NCBI GenBank assembly: GCA_023145375.1
Contig: JAGLDY010000007.1
Span: 68,391 to 127,897 of the forward strand
DNA: 59,507 nt
Source of the DNA: Candidatus Sabulitectum sp.
Lineage (GTDB): Bacteria; Fermentibacterota; Fermentibacteria; Fermentibacterales; JCC-6
Reading direction: 5' to 3'
In this document: positions 1-8,752 of the stretch, in pieces
Layout of the letters: each line of letters opens with the position of its first letter
Numbering within the stretch: position 1 is the first letter of the stretch
Translations under genes and position numbers: made by a program
The notes under the pieces: generated by a model
The model's database searches: none
Seen by the model: only the letters and a program-made list of their open reading frames with translations
What the model was told of the DNA's origin: nothing

Positions 1-289
1 CAAGGGTGAAGAGTACAGCCATTAGAGCCCCTCTGATGATTCCCGCTATCTCTTCTATCATACCCAGACCGAATTCACGCCTGTATACACCGAAAACAGC
101 CATGAAAGTTATCTGTACCGAGCCAAGCACCAGGCCTGTGAGGAAGTAATGATAGACCGAAAGCCTGAAGTCGGATCCCATTAGGTCTGCCAGAAGTGAA
201 TGCCGGAGCCAGAATCCCCCCATGAAAATCGCTGTGATAAGAGCCAGGTCTGCTACTGGGAGCATCCAGAGCATATTTCTCTTCTTCAC
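1..289 (-). CDS. Polyprenyl glycosylphosphotransferase, N-terminal part (truncated by window edge)
   Basis: Only the first 96 codons lie in the window. They encode a hydrophobic N-terminus with three likely membrane segments and the GVYRREFG string followed by EEIAGIIRGALMA. This layout matches the membrane region of WbaP/WcaJ-type enzymes, which move a sugar-1-phosphate onto undecaprenyl phosphate to start a surface polysaccharide. The catalytic domain would lie beyond the window, so the family call rests on the N-terminus and on the glycosyltransferase upstream. The start is GTG at 289, preceded by GGGAGGAG with a 3-base gap. It overlaps the stop of the upstream glycosyltransferase as GTGA, which suggests translational coupling. 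Confidence 0.6.
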   Translation of the reverse strand, partial: MKKRNMLWMLPVADLALITAIFMGGFWLRHSLLADLMGSDFRLSVYHYFLTGLVLGSVQITFMAVFGVYRREFGLGMIEEIAGIIRGALMAVLFTL

Positions 290-1086
290 CGACTCCTCCC
301 TGGTCCTGCGCCTAAAAGAACACCGGGATGTTCAGCCATGAAGCGTAGCATACTTTTCAGATGAAGGGTCAGGGTAATACCTGCTGAAGCACTTTCTCTG
401 CTGCAAACATGCCTTATCACTGCCCGGGGTTCAAACCATACCTCCATGCCCCTCTGCCATGCTCTCCAGCACCATTCAACATCCTCAAAGTAGAGAAAGT
501 ACCTCTCGGACATAAGGCCGACTCTTTTTCTGCCACCGGGTGTGAGCCACATCGCAGCTCCCACCAGCCAGTGTGGCTTCAAAGGAGTATCGGAGGAGTT
601 GAACCTGCTCATGTGCTTATGGATGATCCTTTTACCAAGCGCTGTAGTCCCAAGAGGAGTTCTTCTAGCTGCAATTACGGCTGGAGTAGGCCATGTTCTT
701 GCGGTGGATTGTCTGACTCCGTTTGAATCCACCATGGCCGGTCCGATTATGGCAGCCTCCGGATTCCCTTCCTGAAATTCATGCAGGGCCGTCACAGCTC
801 CCGGCATGAGTTCCACATCCGGGTTCAGAAAAAACAAACTGTCACCCTTTGCATTGGCAGCTCCAAGATTATTGGCCTTCGAGAGTCCCAGGTTCTTTTT
901 GTTGAGAATTATTGTTACTTGTAGATTATATGAATTAATTATATCAATAGTGTCATCGGATGAAGCATTATCAACAATCACTATCTCTGAGGGTTTTTCT
1001 CCGCGTTGAAGGTCAGACAGAGATTCAAGAGCTCTACCAATAACCTTCTCACTGTTGTATGTGGTGATGATCGCTGACCACTTCAT
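286..1086 (-). CDS. Family 2 glycosyltransferase, rhamnosyltransferase-like
   Basis: A 266-residue cytoplasmic GT-A glycosyltransferase. TTYNS (8-12) and VDNASSDD (38-45) form the nucleotide-binding start. NLGLSKANN (65-73) and LNPDVEL (87-93) carry the metal-binding region in the position of the DxD motif. FEDVEWCWR (200-208) holds the likely catalytic acidic pair. This is the pattern of WbbL-like enzymes that transfer rhamnose or a related sugar from an NDP donor to a lipid-linked or nascent glycan. It has no membrane segment. It is followed directly by the polyprenyl glycosylphosphotransferase (GTGA overlap), so both probably build the same surface glycan. The exact sugar cannot be read from sequence. 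Confidence 0.88.
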   Translation of the reverse strand: MKWSAIITTYNSEKVIGRALESLSDLQRGEKPSEIVIVDNASSDDTIDIINSYNLQVTIILNKKNLGLSKANNLGAANAKGDSLFFLNPDVELMPGAVTALHEFQEGNPEAAIIGPAMVDSNGVRQSTARTWPTPAVIAARRTPLGTTALGKRIIHKHMSRFNSSDTPLKPHWLVGAAMWLTPGGRKRVGLMSERYFLYFEDVEWCWRAWQRGMEVWFEPRAVIRHVCSRESASAGITLTLHLKSMLRFMAEHPGVLLGAGPGRSR

Positions 1087-1097
1087 AAGTGTTACAA

Positions 1098-1127
1098 AGA
1101 GGGAAGAGCCTTGCGACTCCTCCCTCT
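1098..1127 (-). terminator. Stem-loop after the HU gene
   Basis: Imperfect inverted repeat AGAGGGAAGAG/CTCCTCCCTCT (10 of 11 pairs, 8-base loop) between HU and the glycosyltransferase. On the minus strand it is followed by a short TTTG rather than a full T-run, so it is more likely a partial terminator or an RNA-processing point that lets HU be made in excess over the downstream genes. Confidence 0.45.
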
Positions 1128-1144
1128 GATAAGTCGAATACGAA

Positions 1145-1423
1145 TTAGAGTGCTTTTGACTTCAGGGCTTTTCCAGCCCTGAAGAATGGCACTTTCTTCG
1201 CTGCATATCTGACTTTCTTTTTGGTTGCAGGATTGACTCCATCCCTGGCAGCTCTCTGCTTCACGCCGAAAGTTCCGAAACCGATAAGGGAAATCTTTCC
1301 TCCCTTTTCAATAACACTGCCAACGCCTTCCATAAAGGCATCGATTGCTGCAGCTGCATCTTTCTTGGAAAGATCGGCCTTTTCAGCAACGTATCCAATA
1401 AGCTCTTTCTTGTTCAACCCCAT
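1145..1423 (-). CDS. hup: HU-family nucleoid DNA-binding protein
   Basis: A 92-residue histone-like protein that bends and packages DNA as a dimer. KKELIGYVAEKADLSKKDA and the central GFGTFGVKQRAAR (beta-arm base) followed by GVNPATKKK, the conserved arm-tip sequence that intercalates at DNA kinks, identify the family. Length is normal (about 90). The start is the ATG at 1423, preceded by AGGAAAGGGG; the open frame runs 12 codons further upstream without a ribosome-binding site. A candidate promoter with a perfect TTGACA box lies 50-80 bases upstream. It appears to be expressed separately from the envelope genes upstream. Confidence 0.95.
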   Translation of the reverse strand: MGLNKKELIGYVAEKADLSKKDAAAAIDAFMEGVGSVIEKGGKISLIGFGTFGVKQRAARDGVNPATKKKVRYAAKKVPFFRAGKALKSKAL

Positions 1424-1471
1424 ACCCCTTTCCTGTTGTTTTATCGACCCTGAAAACACTATGATGCATTT

Positions 1472-1500
1472 ACATTAGAACAGAGAAAGCTCTTTGTCAA
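1472..1500 (-). promoter_or_regulatory. Candidate sigma-70-type promoter of HU
   Basis: On the minus strand TTGACA (1500-1495) is followed after 17 bases by TAATGT (1477-1472). The -35 box is perfect and the spacer ideal, but the -10 box is weak. It is well placed about 50 bases before the HU start codon. Confidence 0.45.
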
Positions 1501-1517
1501 GTGGTCCCTTGAAATAG

Positions 1518-3686
1518 CTAAAAACTGCTGGCATGCTGTTCAACCTTGATATCAGGGAATACCTTTATGTTTATGCGGAAATAGAAGCCGGTATCAACAT
1601 CTGATATGTGCCGTGTGAATACCGCTTCCCAACTGTCAAGGTCGCGCATTATGGAGTAATCCTGGCTTATAAAGTTATCTCCAGTAGCATCATAATAGGC
1701 CCTGTAATTTAGCGCCCATCGGGTTGTGAGATCAATGCTCACGGATAATCTCAGTTTATTCAGGTCATCATCTGCTGAATACAGCGCCGGTATGAAGCTG
1801 TGTGAAAGGCTTAACCGCCAGGAAAGCGGTGTCAGTACAAAACCCGAATCAGGCTGCATTGTCGGATCATTACCCGAAAGTTGAATACCGGTGGTGAAAG
1901 AAATGCCATCTGTTTTCCTTGTGTATCCGTTGTATGAACCGCTGATACGGGAGGAAAGCCACTTGGTCGGGGTCAGGTTCAAGCTCGCACTCACCGGTGA
2001 GAATATTTCCTGATCACGCTCCGGGCTCCAGCTTGATGTGAGGGATAATTCAGCCAGAGTTTTTTTCTCAATTGCTCCCCTGTTGAGTCTTTTACCCTCA
2101 AGGAGATTAAGAAGAGAGAAGGTTACAACCGTTCCTGAAGAGGGGAGAGAAAAGTCACTGAAGCGGTAAAACAGAGATTCAGCTTCTTCCGTTGCCTGAT
2201 AGCTTCCATCCAGAGACATGTACCTGGTCGGAGACCAGCTTGTGGAGATGGAAGGGGTGATAGTATGGCGCAGGATAGAGAATCCTGCCAGGCTCGTGGA
2301 AAACATTCCGTATACATCTGTTGAAAGGGAAAGACCGATGGAGGGGTGCAGCCAGCCGGGGAGCCTGTTTCCACTGCGATCTCTGTGATAAACTGTGCCG
2401 GTGGTATTCAACCATGGGGAAACCGCCAGTATGCCCCCCAGACGGTTTGACCCGCTTAGGCTGGAAGATACCTTTATACCAGCGTTGTAGAATGATGAAT
2501 CCTCCCATTCTGTTTGCTCAGTGAGGTAGTGAGAGCTTAAATTCCAGTAAAGGCTGTGCCATATGCGATGGTTTCCCGGATCCGACGGTAGACTGAACAG
2601 AGGTGATGATGGACGGTTGTACCGGATATCAGGGGTGCTGAGTTCTGAAAGGATCTCATTGTCAATCGTGTCCGGTAGAGCGCTCAGATATTCGGTGTAC
2701 TCAAAGTTAACCTGAGCACTGCCTCTCCCCATATTTCTGGAAAAAGAGAGCCATGATCTCAGCTGTCCTTCCATTCTCTCCTGGGGATTCTGCTGTGTAT
2801 CCTCAAGGTATGACCGGTCACTAACGAAATTACCGGTGAGGCGAAGCATGGTCCCATCAGGAAGCTCCTGTTTATGCTCCGAGTCAATAAGCCATCTGTC
2901 CCTGCTGCTTTCAAATTGACGACGCCACTGGATCCTGTTCCTGCCGTTCAATACGTATCGAAGGTTGTGTCTTTCTGTGGCCGTAAGCTGGAATCTTGTT
3001 TTTTCCATCAGGTCTGAACTGATCAGGAGGTCTATGTAATCAGAAAAACCGAAGTAGTATCCAACCTTTCTTATGTATCTGCCGTCACGGGATGATGATC
3101 CTACAGTGGGTATGGTGAACCCTGATGATCTACCTCGTCTTATGGGAAAGACTGCATACGGGAGCCAGAAAACAGGTGTATCCTGTACGTAAAGGATGAT
3201 TGGTTTGGCAACCGCCTTGTCGTCCGGATAGACTTTCATTACTTCAGCCCAGAAGTAGTAGTCAAAAGTGTCTTTCTCGCAGGATGTGAATACAACATTC
3301 GTAAGGTTGAATTCCTCTCTGCTGAGCATGGTTACCGTTTCACTGTTGTATTGTGCCCGATCGTAAAAGGAGGTGGTGGAAAATGTTCTGGCAGTGGCTG
3401 TAGGAAGGTGATAGATAAGAGCCGATCCTGTGGCATCATCTCCGCCCTCGGCCATTTCTACATTACCTGTGGCTCTGACCGTTTCTTCAATTGACAGGTA
3501 TCTGATGGTGTCTGCAGCAATGCTCATCTGCTTGTGTTCAATGGAAGCATTACCAACCAGTATCAGGTCCTCATCGCTTATGGAGAAGACAAGAGAATCC
3601 GCTCCGTATGCCATTGTCTGCAGCGGCTCAGTTTCAGTGGTATCCGGCTGGGAAAGCAGAAGTAAAAGAAGAGAAACGGTTAACAT
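1518..3686 (-). CDS. lptD: LPS-assembly outer-membrane protein LptD (OstA family)
   Basis: About 722 residues, the outer-membrane translocon component that inserts lipopolysaccharide into the outer leaflet. After a hydrophobic signal peptide (MLTVSLLLLLL) comes a short OstA/LptA-like beta-jellyroll. The family region follows: FTSCEKD, then VFWLPYAVFPI, RRGRSSGF and GYYFGFSDYIDL. A long beta-barrel ends in a RDLDSWE-type motif resembling the LptD C-terminal W-E signature. The chosen start is ATG 3686, which begins the signal peptide and overlaps the ROK-kinase stop by 7 bases; an upstream ATG (3758) would bury the signal peptide. It implies a true LPS-bearing outer membrane, consistent with the heptose genes in this window. 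Confidence 0.85.
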   Translation of the reverse strand: MLTVSLLLLLLSQPDTTETEPLQTMAYGADSLVFSISDEDLILVGNASIEHKQMSIAADTIRYLSIEETVRATGNVEMAEGGDDATGSALIYHLPTATARTFSTTSFYDRAQYNSETVTMLSREEFNLTNVVFTSCEKDTFDYYFWAEVMKVYPDDKAVAKPIILYVQDTPVFWLPYAVFPIRRGRSSGFTIPTVGSSSRDGRYIRKVGYYFGFSDYIDLLISSDLMEKTRFQLTATERHNLRYVLNGRNRIQWRRQFESSRDRWLIDSEHKQELPDGTMLRLTGNFVSDRSYLEDTQQNPQERMEGQLRSWLSFSRNMGRGSAQVNFEYTEYLSALPDTIDNEILSELSTPDIRYNRPSSPLFSLPSDPGNHRIWHSLYWNLSSHYLTEQTEWEDSSFYNAGIKVSSSLSGSNRLGGILAVSPWLNTTGTVYHRDRSGNRLPGWLHPSIGLSLSTDVYGMFSTSLAGFSILRHTITPSISTSWSPTRYMSLDGSYQATEEAESLFYRFSDFSLPSSGTVVTFSLLNLLEGKRLNRGAIEKKTLAELSLTSSWSPERDQEIFSPVSASLNLTPTKWLSSRISGSYNGYTRKTDGISFTTGIQLSGNDPTMQPDSGFVLTPLSWRLSLSHSFIPALYSADDDLNKLRLSVSIDLTTRWALNYRAYYDATGDNFISQDYSIMRDLDSWEAVFTRHISDVDTGFYFRINIKVFPDIKVEQHASSF

Positions 3687-4579
3687 TGTCTGCTGGCCAT
3701 TGATGCGGCACCGAATGCTCCGGAAACCGATGAATTTTCCAGAAGTGTTACATTCCATCCATGTTTGCAGCGCCTTTTATATTCCTGCTGAGCAGACGGT
3801 TCAAAATGGTTCAGTGTAGCTGAAAGCCCCCCGCCCATGAAGAAGCCCATTGGTGAAAAACAGTTTGCCAGGTTGGCAAGTCCGATACCAACCCATCTGC
3901 CATATTCTCTAAAAGCCTCGCAGGCCTGGACATTTCCAAGAGAGGCCAGGTTGGAGATTTCTCTGGGACTCGCCTGTATACCGTTTAATCTTTTGTAATA
4001 CCACTCCAGTGATTGTTTGCCTGCGTATCTTTCCCAGCATCCGTCAGAACCACAGGGACAGGGTATTCCACCCTCCTGCACCGTCATGTGTCCGAATTCA
4101 CCTGAATAACCTGTTCCGTAAACAATGCTGCCCTGGTTAATTATAGTTCCTCCTATGCCCGTACCAAGCGTTACAAACAGCCAGAGTCCCTCGGATGGTA
4201 TAAGCCTGGAGTTCAGTGCACCGATGGCAAAAACATTACAGTCGTTATCAACTACCACTGGTACTTTCAGCAGGTCTCTGAGGATAGCCCCTGCATTTAC
4301 TCCATTCCATAACGGAAGATTGGGGCTGAATCGAATAACCCCCCCTGCAGACCTGTCAATGAGTCCTGCAGTACCCAGCCCTACTCCGGCTGGCATTGGA
4401 TCATTGGCAAGAATAAGTCTGGAAACTTCTTCAAGCAGATCCACCGGATGGCAGTCCTCACCGGTTGGTATTGTATCAACCAGTCTGAAGCGGTCATCCG
4501 CAATAAGACCTATTTTAGTGTAGGAGCCTCCCACATCAATACCCCAGAAAGCTCCCTCAAATCTATTACTGGATCCCAA
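3680..4579 (-). CDS. ROK-family sugar kinase (glucokinase-like)
   Basis: A 299-residue cytoplasmic kinase that phosphorylates a hexose or amino sugar with ATP. DVGGSYTK (15-22) is the phosphate-binding loop, NDCN (112-115) contains the catalytic aspartate D113, and GTGIGG (139-144) is the second phosphate loop. E161, H164 and CPCGSDGCWE (C174, C176, C181) form the ROK sugar/zinc site. Start TTG 4579 sits inside the 3' end of the lipoprotein gene upstream (14-base overlap), and its own stop overlaps lptD. This three-gene chain is evidently one transcript. No DNA-binding domain is present, so it is a kinase rather than a ROK repressor. Substrate is unknown. Confidence 0.9.
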   Translation of the reverse strand: MGSSNRFEGAFWGIDVGGSYTKIGLIADDRFRLVDTIPTGEDCHPVDLLEEVSRLILANDPMPAGVGLGTAGLIDRSAGGVIRFSPNLPLWNGVNAGAILRDLLKVPVVVDNDCNVFAIGALNSRLIPSEGLWLFVTLGTGIGGTIINQGSIVYGTGYSGEFGHMTVQEGGIPCPCGSDGCWERYAGKQSLEWYYKRLNGIQASPREISNLASLGNVQACEAFREYGRWVGIGLANLANCFSPMGFFMGGGLSATLNHFEPSAQQEYKRRCKHGWNVTLLENSSVSGAFGAASMASRQC

Positions 4580-6242
4580 GGATCTCCCCGTCTATTACTG
4601 TCATCATGGGCCATGAGATTCGATTTTCGGTGTCACTTCCAAGAATGCACCTGCCGGAGGCTCCGTACCATGGTCCCATGGAAGAGAGCTTTCTGGAGAT
4701 CCTGCTTCTGGTATGGTTGGAGGCCTGTGACCAGGCATCCAGCAGGATATCGGCCGCATCAAATCCCTGAGCTGCAATTGCAGTGGGTTCTTCACCATAG
4801 GTTCTGTTGTATGTGTAGACAAAACGAGCTGTTTCCGGGTAGAGGGAGTTGAGACCGAATGCAGCCGTAAAAATAGCACCTTCAACATATTCTCCACCAT
4901 GCCTCAGGAGTAGATCATCATCCCATCCGGAAGTGCCGAAAAGAGGCACCTCAAGGCGGTAGAATCTCAGTTGCGGTGCAATTTGCACTGCATCCCAGGC
5001 TGATACAGGAAGAAAGACTGCTTGTGGAGAGTTGGCTTTAAGTGAGGTTATCTGTGATCTGAAATCAGTATCTCCCGGCTGGTAACCCAGTGAAGAGACC
5101 ACTGATCCTCCCATTCTCTCCACCACTGACCGGAACTGCTCTGCTTCTCCGGTAGCCTGTGCAGTATATGGAAAGAGAATACCGAAACGGGTGAAGCCGC
5201 CCTCTCTTACCGCATATTCTGCGACTGCTGCAGCTTGATCACCTTCACTTATTACCAGTCTGAATACGGGATCACCTATTCTGTCGACATCCCCGGATGT
5301 TGCAGTGGGGGAGAGAAGAGGGATCTCTTCTCTTTTCGCAACCGATCCTGCGGCAAGCGTGGAGGAGCTGGTAAGCGGCCCCAGAATAGCTACGCATGAG
5401 GGGTTATCTGCTAATGAAAGTATGAGTTCCATCAGCCGGGACTGGCTGCCTCCAGTGTCGAAGTCAACAAGCTCCGGAGCGGCCGAATGCATTTCTGCGA
5501 ATCGGTTAAATGCAAGATGAGCACCCTGTGAAACCTGTTTTGCATATACCGAACCCTCACCTGTGAGAGGCATCAGCATTGCGATCCATGTATCGCTTCC
5601 CGTCTCAGACTGGCCATAATCAGGTCGACCCCATATCTGGTGGGCACCTGGGTAAAGCCTGTCTATCTCTTCTCCGTAAAGGGCTGCTTTTGAAATATCA
5701 CCTGTGCCGGCAAATCGATCTTCAAGTTCAAGAAGAATGTAAAGCTCCAGCCAGCCCTGATCTCTGTAACCGGGAAGAACTTCAGTTCTCACATTATTCA
5801 GCTGTTCTCTGCAAAGATCAACGGCAGCCTCTGCCCGGTACGCATCGAGAGCTTCAATGTTTAAAGAGGCCAGTGCATGCAGTGCTGAAGACGGAGATGA
5901 TGGAGCGTCGATCCTGGCTTTTAGAAGAAGTGCCCTTGCCTTTACCGCAGGGTTCCCGGAAGAGGTGTATCGGGATACAACTGCATGTGCCTCATCCCTT
6001 CTGCCCAGATCAAAAAGACTTTCCCCTCTTGCCACTTCCCACAGAGGTACATCAGGATTGGATGGTTCATTTTCCAGTGCTGAATTTAAAAGAGATAGAG
6101 CCCTTCCAGGGTCACCCTCCTGAAGTTTTATGTCTGCCAGGGCTGCTTTCTCAGATGCTGTTGAATCTTCACCTGTATCCGGCTGGCAACCTGCAATAAG
6201 AAGCAGTGTCATGATAGCAACAATAAGATGTCCGGGTTTCAA
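4566..6242 (-). CDS. Lipoprotein with TPR and periplasmic-binding-protein domains (LpoA-like)
   Basis: A 558-residue lipoprotein. Residues 1-19 form a lipoprotein signal ending in LIAGC (lipidated Cys19). Residues about 30-190 are helical TPR-like repeats (ALADIKLQEGDPGRALSLL and similar). The rest is a type I periplasmic-binding fold of the Leu/Ile/Val type (WIAMLMPLTGEGS, AILGPLTSSST, SPTATSG, FGTSGWDD). This domain order is that of LpoA/YraM, which activates penicillin-binding proteins in proteobacteria. A role in sensing or cell-wall control is an inference. Start TTG 6242 follows a G-rich site. It heads the chain with the ROK kinase and lptD. Confidence 0.75.
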   Translation of the reverse strand: MKPGHLIVAIMTLLLIAGCQPDTGEDSTASEKAALADIKLQEGDPGRALSLLNSALENEPSNPDVPLWEVARGESLFDLGRRDEAHAVVSRYTSSGNPAVKARALLLKARIDAPSSPSSALHALASLNIEALDAYRAEAAVDLCREQLNNVRTEVLPGYRDQGWLELYILLELEDRFAGTGDISKAALYGEEIDRLYPGAHQIWGRPDYGQSETGSDTWIAMLMPLTGEGSVYAKQVSQGAHLAFNRFAEMHSAAPELVDFDTGGSQSRLMELILSLADNPSCVAILGPLTSSSTLAAGSVAKREEIPLLSPTATSGDVDRIGDPVFRLVISEGDQAAAVAEYAVREGGFTRFGILFPYTAQATGEAEQFRSVVERMGGSVVSSLGYQPGDTDFRSQITSLKANSPQAVFLPVSAWDAVQIAPQLRFYRLEVPLFGTSGWDDDLLLRHGGEYVEGAIFTAAFGLNSLYPETARFVYTYNRTYGEEPTAIAAQGFDAADILLDAWSQASNHTRSRISRKLSSMGPWYGASGRCILGSDTENRISWPMMTVIDGEILGIQ

Positions 6243-6347
6243 ATGAACTACCCCCTGGTGTCATGTGGTTGCAGATTAGCAAAAATATCTTTACTGGTGC
6301 CGTAACACAGGAATATCATTTCAAGGGCGTGGAATAGCAATAAGAAA

Positions 6348-6375
6348 GGGGTCCCAACTGTTGTAGCGGGACCCC
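6348..6375 (-). terminator. Rho-independent terminator of the rpoZ-PPIase operon
   Basis: GGGGTCCC (6348-6355) pairs with GGGACCCC (6368-6375) across a 12-base loop. On the minus strand the stem is followed by TTTCTTATT. It lies 18 bases past the PPIase stop codon, so it ends the rpoZ-PPIase transcript. Confidence 0.8.
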
Positions 6376-6392
6376 CTAAAGAAAAAACTGAT

Positions 6393-8396
6393 TTACTCTC
6401 CTGTTGATTCCTCGACAGGTACATCCATGGGGATGAATTCTTCGATAGGTATCTCCATGTTATCGATCATCCACTGAGCATCATCCGCAAGTTCGGATTC
6501 AGGGTATTCACGGACAAGAACTGCAAATGCTTCTCTGGCAGAGTCGAAATCCTTCATCTGCTCACTGAAGGTAAAACCGATAAGGAACTGCGCCTGATCG
6601 CATCGTTCATTCTCAGGGTGTCGATCAAGGAAGAGTTTAAAGTACGTTATGGCAGTTTCAGGGTCAATACTCATTGATTCTTGGGCAAGGGTCATGAGGC
6701 TGTCAGCACCAAGAGATTCTGATGGCAGGAAGGCATCCTCATTTATCTCCACCTGATAGGTCTCGCGGAGCTGTGGGAACACAGTGTTGTAAAGATACTC
6801 ATTGACAATGCCTGGTCTCAGGGCAGCCTGGATCGACTCGCGTACTTCCTCCAGGGGCTTTACACCTTCTTCCAGCTTGTCAGTGATCTTGAACAGAGCT
6901 ATCCCGAGATCTGTACGCACCGGGCCAAACTGAGAACCTGTTTCAGCATGGAACATGTCCTCTGCGAACTCAAGCTCTACAGAAATGTAGGGAATGGGCG
7001 CATTCAGAGGAAGCCAGCCCAGATCACCACTCAGGGAAGCTGTTGGTGAATGGGTGGAGAACTGCGAAGCTGCATCTGCAAACGTCATACCCTGTTCTAT
7101 TGCAGCAATCGCCTCATCCATTTCCTGCTGTGAGTCGGTGAATATTCCTGATACCTGTATTTGTGGATTCTGGTGGTAAATATCACCAGTGTGTTCTTCG
7201 TAATATGCGGTTATATCCTCTTCTGAAACTTCTGCTGTTTCCACGATGTAGCGCTGGTAGTACTCCTGGATAAGAGCACCCTTCGTTGTTTCCTCCACCT
7301 GCTTTTCAGCCTCTGCAACCTGCAACACTACGGAACTGTCCTGATCCAGTCCTGCCTCGACCGAAGCAAGTCTTATCAGTTCCCTTTCCACCATGCTTTC
7401 CAGAATGAGCTGTTTCCCCTCGGGAGTCTCATAGCTGGCTCTCTGATATGGCGGAATGGCCTCAAGCTCAGTAAAAATGTCTTCTTCCGTGATGGGGTTC
7501 TGGTCAATAACGGCATAAACACCATTCACAGGTGAGTCATTCACAGTAACATCGTATGTATCGTAAAGACCGGGCATGAATGTGTTTCTGAAGAAATCAT
7601 TTACAAGGGCCGGTCTCAGCATATCTTCTATGTTCCCGCGCACAGCATCAATGGGTTCATAGGATTCCGGCCTCTGCTCAACTACGAGAAAAATGTGTGT
7701 TCCAAGGTTTGTCTCATATGGAGGAAGGACCGTGCCTGGCTCAGCATCAAGTAGAATGGCAAGAAGCTCTTGATCTTCTCCGATGAAGGGGATATCACTT
7801 CTTTCGCCGGTCCATCCTATACTTCCCCCCTGGGACGAAGTTGCTGAATGCTCACTGAGATGTATGGCAACTGAATCAAAAGGTACACCGGAGTCAAGTT
7901 CAGCCTGCGCCTCGGAAAGCGCCTGGTCGCTACTTACAAGAATGTGAGAAACAAGAGCGACAGGGTCATTCCGGTACTGTTCCATATTTGACTGGTAGTA
8001 GTCGACAACAAGAGAATCCGGAATTTCTATTGATTCGATGATCATTGTCTGGTAGAAGATCTGACCCATTGCTCTGGTTCTTACTTCTTCAACTTGTTCT
8101 TCAGCTATTGCAACCATGGCTAACACTGTAGAATCCTCATCCAATCCTTCACTTCTGGCTGCCATGAGAAGCAGTTCTCTCTCGATTACATGATCAAGAA
8201 GAGTTCTTTTGCCACGGAGAGTTTCAAAAGAGGCACGCTGGTACGGAGGAATTCGCTGTATCTCAGAATCTATATCCTCCATGGTTATTGTCATATCACC
8301 AACTCTTGCAACATCCTCAGCGCCAAGCGGGGCAGAGCCGCAACCGGAGATTATGAGTAAGAGGGCTGGTACTGTAAAAAGAAAAGATTTTATCAT
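6393..8396 (-). CDS. Lipoprotein with two tandem parvulin-type PPIase units and C-terminal TPR
   Basis: A 667-residue periplasmic lipoprotein (signal ending in IISGC, Cys19) of the SurA/PpiC chaperone group. It is built from two copies of the same unit: an N-terminal chaperone helix region opening with IPPYQRAS (49-56 and again 314-321), then a parvulin/rotamase domain (about 145-240 and 405-500). A short TPR region (about 575-650, FLDRHPENERCDQAQFLIG) closes the protein. It probably escorts outer-membrane proteins, which suits its position near lptD. It follows rpoZ by 13 bases and is co-transcribed with it. Proline-isomerase activity of either unit is not certain because the rotamase motifs are divergent. 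Confidence 0.85.
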   Translation of the reverse strand: MIKSFLFTVPALLLIISGCGSAPLGAEDVARVGDMTITMEDIDSEIQRIPPYQRASFETLRGKRTLLDHVIERELLLMAARSEGLDEDSTVLAMVAIAEEQVEEVRTRAMGQIFYQTMIIESIEIPDSLVVDYYQSNMEQYRNDPVALVSHILVSSDQALSEAQAELDSGVPFDSVAIHLSEHSATSSQGGSIGWTGERSDIPFIGEDQELLAILLDAEPGTVLPPYETNLGTHIFLVVEQRPESYEPIDAVRGNIEDMLRPALVNDFFRNTFMPGLYDTYDVTVNDSPVNGVYAVIDQNPITEEDIFTELEAIPPYQRASYETPEGKQLILESMVERELIRLASVEAGLDQDSSVVLQVAEAEKQVEETTKGALIQEYYQRYIVETAEVSEEDITAYYEEHTGDIYHQNPQIQVSGIFTDSQQEMDEAIAAIEQGMTFADAASQFSTHSPTASLSGDLGWLPLNAPIPYISVELEFAEDMFHAETGSQFGPVRTDLGIALFKITDKLEEGVKPLEEVRESIQAALRPGIVNEYLYNTVFPQLRETYQVEINEDAFLPSESLGADSLMTLAQESMSIDPETAITYFKLFLDRHPENERCDQAQFLIGFTFSEQMKDFDSAREAFAVLVREYPESELADDAQWMIDNMEIPIEEFIPMDVPVEESTGE

Positions 8397-8409
8397 TGCT
8401 TATTTGCTC

Positions 8410-8631
8410 CTAGTCAGTTTGCTGATCTTCAGCTGTTGTGTAAGAAATGAGTCCCTTGGCGAATTCAGCCATTGCCGCTTTTACAGAGTTCTGCTGGGGG
8501 TTCTGGATCTCGGGTACAAGGCAGGGAGCACCATCTCTCAGTGCACGAACTCTTTTGGACATGGCTAGTGCCAGTTTGTACTGATTTGAACTTGCAGCAG
8601 CAAGTTCCTCTACTCCTTCGAAGGATTTCAT
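8410..8631 (-). CDS. rpoZ: RNA polymerase omega subunit
   Basis: A 73-residue protein with the omega core NQYKLALAMSKRVRALRDGAP (first part of helix 2) and the trailing A-x-x-E-x-x-x-G-L-I-x-Y pattern. Omega folds around the beta-prime C-terminus and stabilises core RNA polymerase. Length is at the short end but typical outside proteobacteria. It starts at ATG 8631 behind a clear GGAGG. It is the first gene of a two-gene transcript with the PPIase lipoprotein; the usual partner gmk is not here. Confidence 0.85.
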   Translation of the reverse strand: MKSFEGVEELAAASSNQYKLALAMSKRVRALRDGAPCLVPEIQNPQQNSVKAAMAEFAKGLISYTTAEDQQTD

Positions 8632-8695
8632 TTTCTAACCTCCATTTATTCGTGTTGCATCATTGTAGGGATTATGAACCAGCAATATACAAAAA

Positions 8696-8736
8696 CATAC
8701 CCCGGAAGAGGGCAGTTGTTCCTCTTCCGGGGTATG
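8696..8736 (-). terminator. Strong rho-independent terminator
   Basis: A perfect 16-base-pair stem (CATACCCCGGAAGAGG with its complement, 9-base loop), followed on the minus strand by TTTTTGTATATT. It lies just past the stop of the 317-residue gene and before rpoZ, and separates the two transcripts. Confidence 0.93.
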
Positions 8737-8752
8737 GCAATTATATCTGTAT

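Noticed and set aside
3430-3819. Plus-strand frame opposite lptD and the ROK kinase
   Set aside because: Antisense to two well-supported genes and shows no protein features; an open-frame shadow.
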